A DNA stretch of 64,000 bases from Homarus americanus (Eukaryota > Arthropoda > Malacostraca > Decapoda > Nephropidae): NCBI RefSeq assembly GCF_018991925.1, contig NW_024755006.1, positions 57,501-121,500 of the forward strand, given 5' to 3'. Both the position numbers and the translations under genes were made by a program. The first letter of the stretch is position 1. Every line of letters starts with the position of its first letter. Of this stretch, positions 31,915 to 41,749 are shown piece after piece. The notes beneath the pieces are model-generated. The model had not been told where the DNA came from and did no database searches. It saw only the letters and a list, made by a program, of their open reading frames with translations.

Positions 31915-32368
31915 TCACCCCTCTCTTCCATCCCCTTCCATCTTCCTCCTCCTCCTCCTCTCCTTACCATCCCCAATCTTCATCATTATCTGTCCCATTC
32001 TCGACTCTTCTCCTGTTCCGTTTCCCTTGTCTTCTATTCTTTTCCATTCTCTTTGTTCTTCCCCTCCTCTTTCTCCATTCCATCCTCTTTATGGCCCTCT
32101 GTCCCACCCCTTCCTCTTTTGTCATGTTTATATCCTCTTCTCTCTCCTCTTCCATCCTGCTTCCTAAAACATCACCGTCTCTCTTATTCCTTCTCTGTTC
32201 CATCTTTCACACCAAACCTTCCCACTTCCATCTACGTTCTTTCTATCCTTCTATCATCCTCCCTTCCTTCTCCCTTCCCTTCCTTCTTAGAACTCGCTTC
32301 TTGTTCCACCTCCCATTCCTTCATCTGACCCTTTCCACTTTCCTCACCTCACTCCTGGCAGTCCAAAC

Positions 32369-32412
<44 letters not shown>

Positions 32413-32532
32413 CCCCAATTCTCTATAGTTTTCCACCCCTCTCCTCTTCCTTCTTCCTTTGTATTACCTCTCCTAACTCCATCGTTTATCACAACTCTTT
32501 CCTTCTCCCTTCCCTCTTACCCTCCCTCTCAG
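31915..32532. repeat. Polypyrimidine tract with (CT)n
   Basis: C/T-rich for about 615 bases, including pure (CT)n at 32371-32409. Frames of Ser/Leu/Phe/Pro are artefacts. Confidence 0.85.
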
Positions 32533-32536
32533 GATA

Positions 32537-32702
32537 GATGGAAATGATGGAATGAGAGAAGGAAGGGGAGGAGATGGAAAAGGGATGGGAAGGAGTAAAG
32601 GAAGGGAAAGGAGACAGAGAACGATTAGAGGATGGGAAGGAAATATGGAATAGAAAGTGGATGGTAGGCGAAGGGAAGAGAGAGAGGGAAGAGGAAGGGA
32701 GG
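32537..32702. repeat. Polypurine tract
   Basis: GGAAGGGGAGGAGATGGAAA-type sequence starting only a few bases after the polypyrimidine tract ends. Confidence 0.85.
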
Positions 32703-32777
32703 TACAATGACTAACGCTCAGAACAATATCTCGTTAAGACTGAGTTTTAAATGAGTTCTTGAGGATATCGTATTTTG

Positions 32778-32863
32778 AACTGGTGGGGTAGTAAATTAAC
32801 TAATTCCAATATTATAAATTAATTTTATTGGAATTAGTTAATTTACCCTCACACCAACCAGTT
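32778..32863. repeat. Inverted repeat with 21-bp perfect core
   Basis: GTAAATTAACTAATTCCAAT at 32791-32810 is the exact reverse complement of 32827-32846 and extends one more pair, leaving a 14-base AT-rich spacer. Outer arms AACTGGT (32778) and ACCAGTT (ending 32863) extend the symmetry imperfectly. It could extrude as a cruciform or be a small fold-back element. No coding capacity. Confidence 0.85.
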
Positions 32864-32954
32864 AAGTACTGTACTGCGGTGTCCCCAGACCTCGTTTAGT
32901 TAAACTCGGGTTGAACACGACGACCCCTTCAAGGAAGATGTTGTTTAATAATAC

Positions 32955-33205
32955 TGGTAGCCATCCCTTGAGTAATGACTTAAACCCTTAAGTTACTATC
33001 TCAATCCCTTAAGCATGATGACAACCTTCTGAGTACGATGACTTAATCCCTTGAGAACGATGACTAACTCTTGAGTCTTAATCCCTTGAGAACGATGACT
33101 TAATCCCTTGAGAATGATGACTTAACCTCTTGAGAACGATGACTTAATCCCATGAGTACAATGGCTTAACCCTTTGAATAGTTTAAGGATGATGACCTTG
33201 ATGAA
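32955..33205 (-). repeat. 22-bp minisatellite, minus-oriented block
   Basis: About ten units of CTTGAGNACGATGACTTAAT plus CC. These are the reverse complement of the unit forming the next block. Confidence 0.88.
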
Positions 33206-33890
33206 GATTTCTTTGTACTCAAGGGGATTAAATTCTCGTACTCAAGAGGGATGTTTCATCGTACTCAATGGGTTAGCCATTGTACTCAAGGGATCAAGCC
33301 ATCGTACCAGGGGTCAATTCATCATACTCAAGGGATTAAGCCATCGTACTCAATGGTTGCCATCGTACCTGGGATTAAGCCATCGTACTCAAGGGATTGG
33401 CTTTATCGTACTCAAGGTATTAAGCCATCGTACTAGGGATTAAGCCATCGTACTCAAGGTATTAAGCCATCGTACTCAAGGTATTAGCCATCGTACCTGA
33501 GGTATTGCCAATCGTACTCAACGGGTCAAGTCATCGTACTCAAGGATTGCCATCGTACTCAAGGTATTAAGCCATCGTACTCAGGTATTAAGCCATCGTA
33601 CTCAAGGGATTTAACATCGTACTGGCAGGATAGCCATCGTACTCAAGGTATTGCCACCTGTACTCAACGGGGTCAAGTCATCGTACTCAAGGGATTAAGC
33701 CATCGTACTCAAGGTATTAAGCCATCGTACTCAACGGGGTCAAGTCATCGTACTCAAGGGATTAAGCCATTGTACTAAATGAATTAAGCAATCGTACTCA
33801 ATGGGGTTAAGCCACTGTACTCAAGGCATTATTAAACCATTGTACTAAGGATTGGGTTTCATCGAACTCAATGGGTGCCATCGTACTGAA
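33206..33890 (+). repeat. 22-bp minisatellite, plus-oriented block
   Basis: About 30 units of CCATCGTACTCAAGG(G/T)ATTAAG, 18-25 bp, with some units reading GGGGTCAAGTCATCG. Together with 32955-33205 it forms an inverted array whose turning point lies near 33175-33215. Confidence 0.92.
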
Positions 33891-33904
33891 TTCCAATAAT
33901 CCAC

Positions 33905-34121
33905 ATACAGTACAGATCACCACCTCCCTCACCCCTCACCTCCCTCACCTCACCTCCCCTCACCTCCCTCACCCCCACCTCCCTCACTCCTCCCTCACCC
34001 CCCCCTCCCCTCTACACATCCGCTCGCCATTTCCTGTGTCTTCCCCCACCCTCTTGTGTAGATTTCCCTGCCCTCGCCTCGCCCCAAGCACATCTCCCAC
34101 TACCAGGTGTCAACAACCTCC

Positions 34122-34155
<34 letters not shown>

Positions 34156-34160
34156 CTTAC
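33905..34160. repeat. CCTCCCTCACC tract and (TG)n
   Basis: CACCTCCCTCACC-type blocks 33915-34015, then mixed sequence, then (TG)n 34122-34153. Confidence 0.8.
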
Positions 34161-34377
34161 TACCTGACAAGTTTGAACTGAATCGTCACTACAGTTGTTG
34201 AAAGTAAGAGACGACCTTTAACCTCTCAAGTTTGAGTGTTACCGCCGCTGTAATTCTCAAGAGGAAAGGAAGGAAGGAAGGAAGGAAGGAAGGAAGAGGA
34301 AGGAAGAAGGGGGTAAGTTAGCACATTGGGTGAAATCACGTACACAAAATTCTTATTTCGTGGTAAATGAGGTTGAC

Positions 34378-34409
<32 letters not shown>

Positions 34410-34560
34410 TGTGTGTGTGTGTGACTGTGTGTGTGGAGGGGGATTATATGTAGAGAAATGATAGGGTGTGTATAGAGGGTGTATGTGTGTGTATCTCCAC
34501 CGCACACACACACACACACACACACACAACAACAACAACAACAACACACACACTAGCTTA
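34161..34560. repeat. (GGAA)n, (TG)n, and inverted (AC)n/(AAC)n
   Basis: GGAA steps 34263-34296, interrupted (TG)n 34377-34435, (AC)n 34503-34528 and ACAACA to about 34553. The (TG)n and (AC)n blocks could pair as a hairpin. Confidence 0.85.
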
Positions 34561-34890
34561 TGTTCGTTGTAATTAATCTCACCAGCCTCTTATACTACCC
34601 TCAGGTTCCCGGCTCTTGGACTAAACTTTCACCCGCCAGGCGCTATCACAAGGTTATGCACTCACACTCTCTTGGACTCTGACTTTTGTACTCTGACTTT
34701 TGTACTCTTTAAAACAGCCTAAAGCCATCAAGAGTCCTTTCTAAACCTCGTAAACAACTTTCTTCCCTTTAAGAATAAATTCCAGGGGTTTAGTGTTTTT
34801 TCCCGTAATTAAACCACAAAATTCCTAAACCGAGAGAACGATTTGGTTTTGTTTATGCCACAGTGGTTTAGTGATTAGCTGAAGCCATTG
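34561..34890. other. Complex sequence, no gene recognised
   Basis: About 330 bases of mixed DNA. CTCTGACTTTTGTA is duplicated near 34677-34706. No ORF of interest. Confidence 0.55.
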
Positions 34891-34891
34891 T

Positions 34892-35210
34892 TTTGAAAGG
34901 GGAGGGGAGGTGGGGGAGAGGGGGAGGGGTGAGTGGGAGGGGGGGTGAGGGGGGAGGGAAGGGGATTGGTGATTATCTTTCTAATTCCTCCTCTCCCTTC
35001 TTGCCTCATCGTCCCTACCTTCTCCTACCTCTTGCCTCCTCTCTCTTGCCTCCTCCACCCTCTCGCTTTGCCTCTTCCCTCCTCCACCCTCTCTCTTGCC
35101 TCTTCCACCCTCTCTCTTGCCTCTTCCCTCCTCCCCTCTCTCTTGCCTCTTGCTTCCTCCTCCATCTCTTGCCTCTTGCCCTCTCCACCCTACCCCCTCC
35201 TGCCTCACCT
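34892..35210. repeat. GGGGAGG tract and ~21-bp CTCTTGCCTCTTCCACC repeat
   Basis: G-rich to 34970, then about ten units of TCTTGCCTCTTCCACCCTCTC, 15-24 bp, from 35000 to 35200. Confidence 0.85.
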
Positions 35211-35338
35211 GCCTCAACATACCTGCAATTAATTATCTTTTTTAACCTATTAACTGCAAGGTAAATAGACGCTTTTCTCGTCACAACTGTTTTGATAGAG
35301 TCTTTGTGTAATGTGGTCGCCATCTTGGTTCCAGCTTT
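35211..35338. other. Complex linker
   Basis: Mixed DNA with a CGCCATCTTGG (YY1-like) core near 35318. No gene. Confidence 0.5.
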
Positions 35339-35412
35339 GTTAATGGGTTGGGTTGGGTTGGGTCAGGTTAGGTCAGGTTGGGTTGGGTATTAAGCAGGGT
35401 TAGGTAGGTTAC
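35339..35412. repeat. Degenerate TTGGG/TTAGG tract
   Basis: GGGTTGGGTTGGGTCAGG, TTAGGTCAGG and TTGGGTTGGG steps: a diverged telomere-type tract. Confidence 0.75.
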
Positions 35413-35669
35413 ATGACGTAGAGGTAAAGTAGATCACTGAGGTGTTCAGTGGACCACATCATGCGTGGAGGTTGATCACACTTCCACACCGTGCTCCACA
35501 CCTTCCTCTCACAACTCCACACCACCACCACACCCCCTCTCCACCACACCACCACCACACCTTCCTCCACACACCACCACATCCCAGGTTGTCTTGAAGA
35601 AGTTATACAAGTTTTAACGAGTTCCTTCACAACCACAAGTCTGTGAGAGAGATAAGGGAGGCTGGCGAC
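35413..35669. other. CAC/CCA-rich linker
   Basis: CACCACCACAC-rich sequence 35515-35585 and plain flanks. No gene. Confidence 0.6.
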
Positions 35670-36455
35670 AGGTGATGACAACAATACAATGACCAGGTGT
35701 GTAGAGGCAGCAATACAGGTACCAGGTGTGTAGAGGCAGCAATACAGGTACCAGGTGTGTAGAGGCAGCAATACAGGTACCAGGTGTGTGGGAGGCAGCA
35801 ATACAGGTACCAGGTGTGTGGTGGGAGGCAGCACACAGGTACCAGGTGTGTAGAGGCAGCAATACAGGTACCAGGTGTGTAGAGGCAGCAATACAGGTAC
35901 CAGGTGTGTGTGAGGCAGCAAACAGGTACCAGGTGTGTAGAGGCAGCAATACAGGTACCAGGTGTGTGAGAGGGCAGCAATACAGGTACCAGGTGTGTGT
36001 AGAGGCACACACAGGTACCAGGGGTGTGTAGAGTAGCAGGCATACAGGTGCCAGGTGTGTAGAGGCAACAATACGGTGTACCAGGTGTGTAGAGGCAGCA
36101 ATACAGGTACCAGGTGTGTAGAGGCAACAAACAGGTACCAGGTGTGTAGAGGCAGCAATACAGGTACCAGGTGTGTAGAGGCAACAATACAGGTACCAGG
36201 TGTGTAGAGGCAGCAATAAAGGTGCCAGGTGTGTAGAGGCAGCAATACAGGTACCAGTGTGTAGAGGGCAGCAATACAGGTACCAGGTGTGGAGGCAGCA
36301 ATACAGGTACCAGGTGTGTGGGAGGCAGCAACACAGGTACCAGGTGTGTAGAGGCAGCAATACAGGTACCAGGTGTGTGGAGGCAGCAATACAGGTGACC
36401 AGGTGTGTAGGGAGGCAGCACACGGGTACCAGGTGTGTAGGAGGCAGCAATACCC
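35670..36455. repeat. 29-bp minisatellite (CAGGTACCAGGTGTGTAGAG...)
   Basis: About 26 units of CAGGTACCAGGTGTGTAGAG followed by GCAGCAATA, with 26-31-bp variants. Each unit contains GGTACC and CAGGTG. Long minus-strand frames rich in Tyr/Cys/Leu/Thr (up to 350 residues) arise because the unit lacks stops on that strand; no gene. It abuts the next array directly. Confidence 0.95.
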
Positions 36456-38690
36456 TACCATGAAGCACTACCCATAACCCCTACCATAAAGCACCACCAT
36501 ACCCCAGCCACAGGCTGACTACCATAACCCCGTACCATGCAGCAACTAAATACCGCTACCATGAAGCAACAATAAACCCCTACTTATGAAGCACTACCAT
36601 ACCCCATCATAAAGCACCACCATAACCCTACCATAACCCTACCATGAAACACCACCATAACCTACCATGAAGCACCACCATAACCCCTACCATGAAGCAC
36701 CACCATAACCTCCTACCATAACCCTACCATGAAACACCACCATAACCTTACCATGAAGCACCACCATAACCCTACCATAAAGCACCACCATAACCTCGTA
36801 CCATGGCACCACCATAACCTACCATAGCACCACCATAACCCGTACCATGAAGCACCACCATAACCCTACTATAAAGCACCACCAATAACCCCTACCATGA
36901 AGACCACCATAACCCCTACTATGAAGCACTCACATACCCCTATCATGAAGCACCACCATAACCCTACTATAAAGCACCACCATAACCCCTACCATAACCC
37001 TACCATGAAACACCACCATAACCTTACCATGAAGCACCACCATAACCCTACCATAGCACCACCATAACCCGTACCATGAAGCACCACCATAACCTACCAT
37101 GAAGCACCACCATAATCCCTACCATGAAGACTACCATAAGGTTCCCATGAAGCACTACTGTAACCCTACCATGAAGCACCACCATAATCCCTCCCATGAA
37201 GCACCACCATAACCTACCATGAAGCACCACCATAACCCTGCCATGAAGCACCACCATATCCCTACCATGAAGCACTACCATAAGGTTCCCCATGAAGCAC
37301 TACTGTAACCCTACCATGAAGCACCACCATAACCCTACTATGAAGCACTACCATAACCTTACCATGAAGGCACCACCATAACCCTACCATGAAGCACCAC
37401 CATAACCTACCATAACCCTACCATGAAACATCACCATAACCTTACCATAAAGCACCACCATAACCCTACTATAAAGCACCACCATACCCCTACCATAACC
37501 CTACCATGAAACACCACCATCTGCCAACCTTACCATGAAGCACCACCATAACCTACCTGAAGCACCACCATAATCCCTACCATGAAGGCACTACCATAAG
37601 GTTCCCCATGAAGCACTACTGTAACCCTACCATGAAGCACCATAATCCCTACCATAAAGGCACTACCATAAGCCTTACCAGAAGCACCACCATAAACCCC
37701 TACGCATGAGCTACCATAACCTATGAGCACCACCATAACCCCTACTGGCAGAGTACTACCATAAGCCCTACCATGAGCACAACCATAAGCCCTACCATGA
37801 GCACCACCATAAGCCCTACACTGAGCACCACCATAAGCCCTACATAACCCTACCATGAGCACCACAAGCCCTACCATGAGCACCACCATAACCCTACCTG
37901 AGCATCCACCTGGCCTGGAAGTGCCTATAAGCCCTACCATGAGCACAACCATAAGCCCCTATGAGCACTACCATATCACCATGAGCACTACCATAAGCCC
38001 TGCACTTATTCTGCATGAGCCACCACCAAGCCCTACCATGAAGCACTACCATAACCCCTACCATGAAGCCCTGCAAGCCCTACCATAGCCCTACTGCAGA
38101 GCACCATAAGCCCTACAGGCACTACATAACCCCTACATGAAGCACTACCATAAGCCCTACCATAAGAGCACCTGTAAGCACTACCATAAGCCCTACCAGA
38201 GCACTACCATAACCCCTACCATGAGCACTACCATAAGCCCTACCATAACCCTACTATGAGCACCACCATAAACCTGCATAACCCTACCATGAGCACCACC
38301 ATAAGCACTACCATGAAAGCCCTACCATGAGCACAACCATAAGCCCTACCATAACCCTACAGAGCACCACCATAAGCCCTGTAACCCTACAACCACCACC
38401 ATAAGCCCTACCATAACCCTACCATGAAGCACTACCATAAGCCCTACCATGAGCACCACCATAACCCCTACATGAGCACTATAACCCTACCAGCACCACC
38501 ACAAGCCCCTACCATGAGCACTATAAGCCTCATATGCCATAAGCACTACCATAACCCTACCATGAGCACCACCATGACACTAATAAGCCCCTCTATGAGC
38601 ACTACCGCCCTACTTGAAGCACTACCATAACCCCTACCATGAAGCACTACCATAACCCTACCATGAAGCACTATCATAAGCCTCCCCTGA
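36456..38690. repeat. 25-bp minisatellite (ACCATGAAGCACCACCATAA...)
   Basis: About 90 units of CTACCATGAAGCACCACCAT followed by AACCC. Before about 37730 AAGCACCACCATAACC dominates. After it the unit shifts to GAGCACCACCATAAGCCC, so two sub-families occupy separate halves. Many units are broken by CGTACC, TGCA or GGCA intrusions. Minus-strand Met/Val/Leu/Gly frames are artefacts. Confidence 0.94.
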
Positions 38691-38822
38691 CCGGTCGACA
38701 TCCGTTCTGCTCCACCTATGGATATCAGGCCATTGTCCACCTACCTGTCTTGTCTTTGTTTGTTTGTTTCTTGTATTTGTATACATGAGCAACATGTTAC
38801 TAATTGTGTATCCGCGCGCAGG

Positions 38823-38861
<39 letters not shown>

Positions 38862-38922
38862 ACTGGGTTACCTCTGATCTATTGGCCTCAAGGACTAAGT
38901 TCTTCCTCGTCAAAACAACAAC

Positions 38923-38987
<65 letters not shown>

Positions 38988-39000
38988 GCAACATTATCGC
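38691..39000. repeat. Linker with (TG)n and (AAT)n
   Basis: (TG)n 38825-38860 and (AAT)n 38921-38988, the latter beginning with CAACAACAATAA as in the other AAT tracts. Confidence 0.9.
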
Positions 39001-39104
39001 GTATCATTCACCTGTACCCAACACACACACACGCATGACATTATTCGGGGCTAAAAAATTCTTTTCAGACAACACTACATGAAGCCGTGTTGCTGTCTCA
39101 TGCG

Positions 39105-39440
39105 TGGGAGGGATGGGTGGGAGGAGGGGGGGAGGGAGGAGGATGGATGGGAGGTGGAAGGGATGGGTGGGAGGGATGGTGGGAGGGATGGATGGGAGGG
39201 TGGAAGGATGGTGGGAGGGATGGTGGGGAGGGAGGGATGGATGGATGGGTGGAAGGGGATGGTGGGTGGGGAGGGAGGGATGGATGGATGGGTGGAAGGG
39301 ATGGGTGGGAGGGAGGATGGGTGGGAGGGAGGGATGGGTGGAAGGGTGGAAGGATGGGTGGGGATGGGTGGGGAGGAGGATGGAGGGGAGGGAGTGAGGT
39401 GGGTGGAAGGGATGGGAGGAGGGAGGGTGGATGGCTGAAG
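39105..39440. repeat. GGGAGGGATGGATG tract
   Basis: Irregular tandem GGGAGGGATGG/GGGTGGAAGG blocks, period about 12-20 bases. Gly/Trp/Met/Asp frames on both strands are artefacts. Confidence 0.88.
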
Positions 39441-39496
39441 TAGGTGGAAAGGAGAGTGGAAGCGTAGGAAGGGGAAGGTTGAGAGGGAAGAACAAA

Positions 39497-40230
39497 TTGG
39501 AAGAACAAATACTGTCAATGTATACAGCCTTAACAACATCAACCTAGAGAAGTCGACTTGTGAAGAAAGAGACCCTGGGGGTGCTGTAAGCCGGACCTAC
39601 GGCCTAGAAAACAGTGCGTTAATGTTCGAAATAAGGCAAACAGAGTAGTGGTTTATATCTAGAAGTGTAAGTAACAAGAGTGGAGGTCTTATTGCAACTA
39701 TATCTTGCGCTAGTTAGGCCGCACCTCGATTATGCGGTTCAGTTCTGGTGCCCTTATTATAGAATGGATATCAATTCACTAGAGTCGGTGGCGAAGAATG
39801 ACGAAAATGATTCGGGACTAGAAACCTTCCATATCAGGTAGGTTAAAAACTTAACTTGCATTCCTAGAAAGACGAAGAGTGCGGGGAGATATGATAGAAG
39901 TATTTAAGTGGGTGAAAGGAATCAATAAATGATATAGATAAAGTTCTTATAATATCCGGCAGGATAGGACTCGGAGCAACGGATTAAGTTGGATAAGTTT
40001 AGGTTTTAGGAGGAATAGGAAGAACTGGTTCCCAAATAGGGTGGTGGACAAGTGGACAAGCAACAACTATGTAGTAAGTGCTGGAACTCTGGAAAGTTTC
40101 AAAAGGAGGCTGGATAGATTCATGGATGATAGAAATGTGTAGTAACTCTCGACAGGAGCTGCCATGCACAGGCCAACCAACCTATTGCAGACTCCTATTT
40201 TCTTATGTTCTTATGTTCTTATGTTCTTAG
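39497..40230 (+). mobile_element. CR1-like LINE, longer 3' copy with several frameshifts
   Basis: Translation across frameshifts recovers consecutive CR1 landmarks: EKSTCEERD (about 39553-39581), WFISRSVSNKSG (about 39650), LVRPHLDYAVQFW then PYYRMDINSLESV (about 39712-39792), RRRVRGDMIEVFKWVKGINK (about 39870-39930), TRSNG, NWFPNRVVD and LESFKRRLDRF. It ends after a short 3' UTR in TTATGTTC octamers (40200-40229), the kind of 8-bp tail typical of CR1 elements. The final 280 bases are nearly identical to 25603-25895. In-frame stops and indels show that it is dead. The 5' end is truncated near 39497, next to a GGAT-rich tract. Confidence 0.9.
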
Positions 40231-40425
40231 GGCAGGAGGATTGGATGGATTGGAGGGAGGAATGGGTGGTGAAGGAGAATGAACTGCCTTGTTCCGTGGC
40301 CCAGGGGTCAAGTGTCAGGGACTGTGCAATTCGGGGGTCATGGTCACCTTAATAGGGGAGACCAGGTAGGAAGTTGTACCTGTTCACCACCCCCTACCAC
40401 CACCATCACCCCCACCAAGTTCCTC
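40231..40425. other. Complex linker
   Basis: Mixed DNA, no gene recognised. Confidence 0.5.
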
Positions 40426-40760
40426 CCCCCCACACACACACACACTCTCTCTCTCTCTCTCTCACTTCCTCCCCCTCTCTGTGTCGCTCCTCCATCCTCC
40501 CTCCCTACCACTGTCTCTCTCCCTCTGTTCCACCTCACGCCTATCCTCCTCACTGTCACCCTTTCTCACTCTCATCTCCACCTCACCTAATCTCTCCCCC
40601 TTCTTATTCTCCTTCCTCGTCTGCCCTCACCCCTCCCCTCCTTCACCCCTCACCTCTCTCTCCACCCCTCTCTCCCTCACCCCTCCTATCCTCACCCCTC
40701 CCCTCCCCTCCTCTCCCCTCACCCCCCTCATCCCTCCCACCCTCCCTCACCTCACCAGTT
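40426..40760. repeat. (AC)n, (CT)n and CCCTCACC polypyrimidine tract
   Basis: ACACACAC then CTCTCTCT at 40431-40463, followed by C/T-rich CCCTCACCCCTCC blocks to 40755. Confidence 0.85.
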
Positions 40761-40794
40761 CACTTCCTAGGAATTTTTGCAGTATTTCGCTCAC

Positions 40795-41265
40795 CTTTAC
40801 CTGGCCCCAGACCACACCATCACCTGGCCACACCTTAACCTGGCCACAGCACCTCTTGATCCACACCATCCCATGACCACTTCACCCCTGGCCCCCCCAG
40901 CCACCATCCCCTGGCCCACCACTCCCTGACCAGCACCATCCCTGGCCTGGCACCCCCAGCCACACCATCCCTGGCCCCCACTCCCTGATCCACACCATCC
41001 CATGACCACTTCACCCCTGTCCACAACACCCCAGCCACACCATCCCTGGCCACAACACCCCTAGCCACACCATCCCATTACACCACCCCCTGGCCACCAC
41101 CCCCTGGCCACAACACCCCAGTCACACACCATCCCCTGGCCACACCTCCTGATCCACACCATCCCATGACCACTTCACCCCTAGCCCCAACACCCCCAGC
41201 CTGGCCATCCACTCCCTGACCACACCATCCCCTGGCCACACCATCCCCTGGCCACACCTTCACCC
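40795..41265. repeat. CCTGGCCACACCATCCC minisatellite
   Basis: About 25-30 units of CTGGCCACACCATCCC, 13-20 bp. A longer segment, ACTCCCTGATCCACACCATC followed by CCATGACCACTTCACCCCT, recurs at about 40850, 40980 and 41150, so there is a higher-order period of roughly 130-170 bases. Confidence 0.85.
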
Positions 41266-41342
41266 AGCTATACAAAGCAATGAACGTCGGGATCACAAGT
41301 AGACGATTGACGATTTAACTTAATTTTACATAAACTAATCTA

Positions 41343-41445
41343 ATCTTACCTAACCTAACCTAACCACCACAACCACTACTACCACCACAATCACAAGCTC
41401 CACTACCACCACAACCATTACATCACCCACCACCACACAAGGAGG
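41343..41445. repeat. CCTAA tract followed by (ACC)n-rich DNA
   Basis: TTACCTAACCTAACCTAACC at 41346-41365, then CCACAACCACTACTACC steps to about 41440. Confidence 0.85.
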
Positions 41446-41745
41446 AAAAAGAAACAAACAAGAAACAGAGGAGGTATATAACGCGCTCAAAGGACAACCA
41501 CCACAAAGGTACCGTTCTTTGGCGTTTTTCGTGACCATCATTATGCTGCCGTTACTCCGCCTGTATTGACTGGTCAGCTGAGGGGTCACGAGGGGTCACT
41601 CCAGGGGTCAAGGTCAAGGGGTAATAAAGGGACCTCACGTGGGGTCATCAGGCAGTGGTAAAAACGGGAAAATAAATAACAGTGTGGCAACTCTCCTTCC
41701 CCAGACCAGGCGCCATCACTGCCCGTCCACAACCCGGCCAGAGCC
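41446..41745. other. Complex DNA before the 18-kb array
   Basis: Mixed sequence with AGGGGTCA(C/A) repeated about six times at 41580-41650. No ORF with a recognisable domain. Confidence 0.55.
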
Positions 41746-41749
41746 GACC

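Noticed and set aside
35409..36468. Minus-strand 350-residue frame rich in Leu/Thr/Tyr/Cys
   Set aside because: It is a read-through of the 29-bp minisatellite; overlapping frames of similar size exist in other phases.
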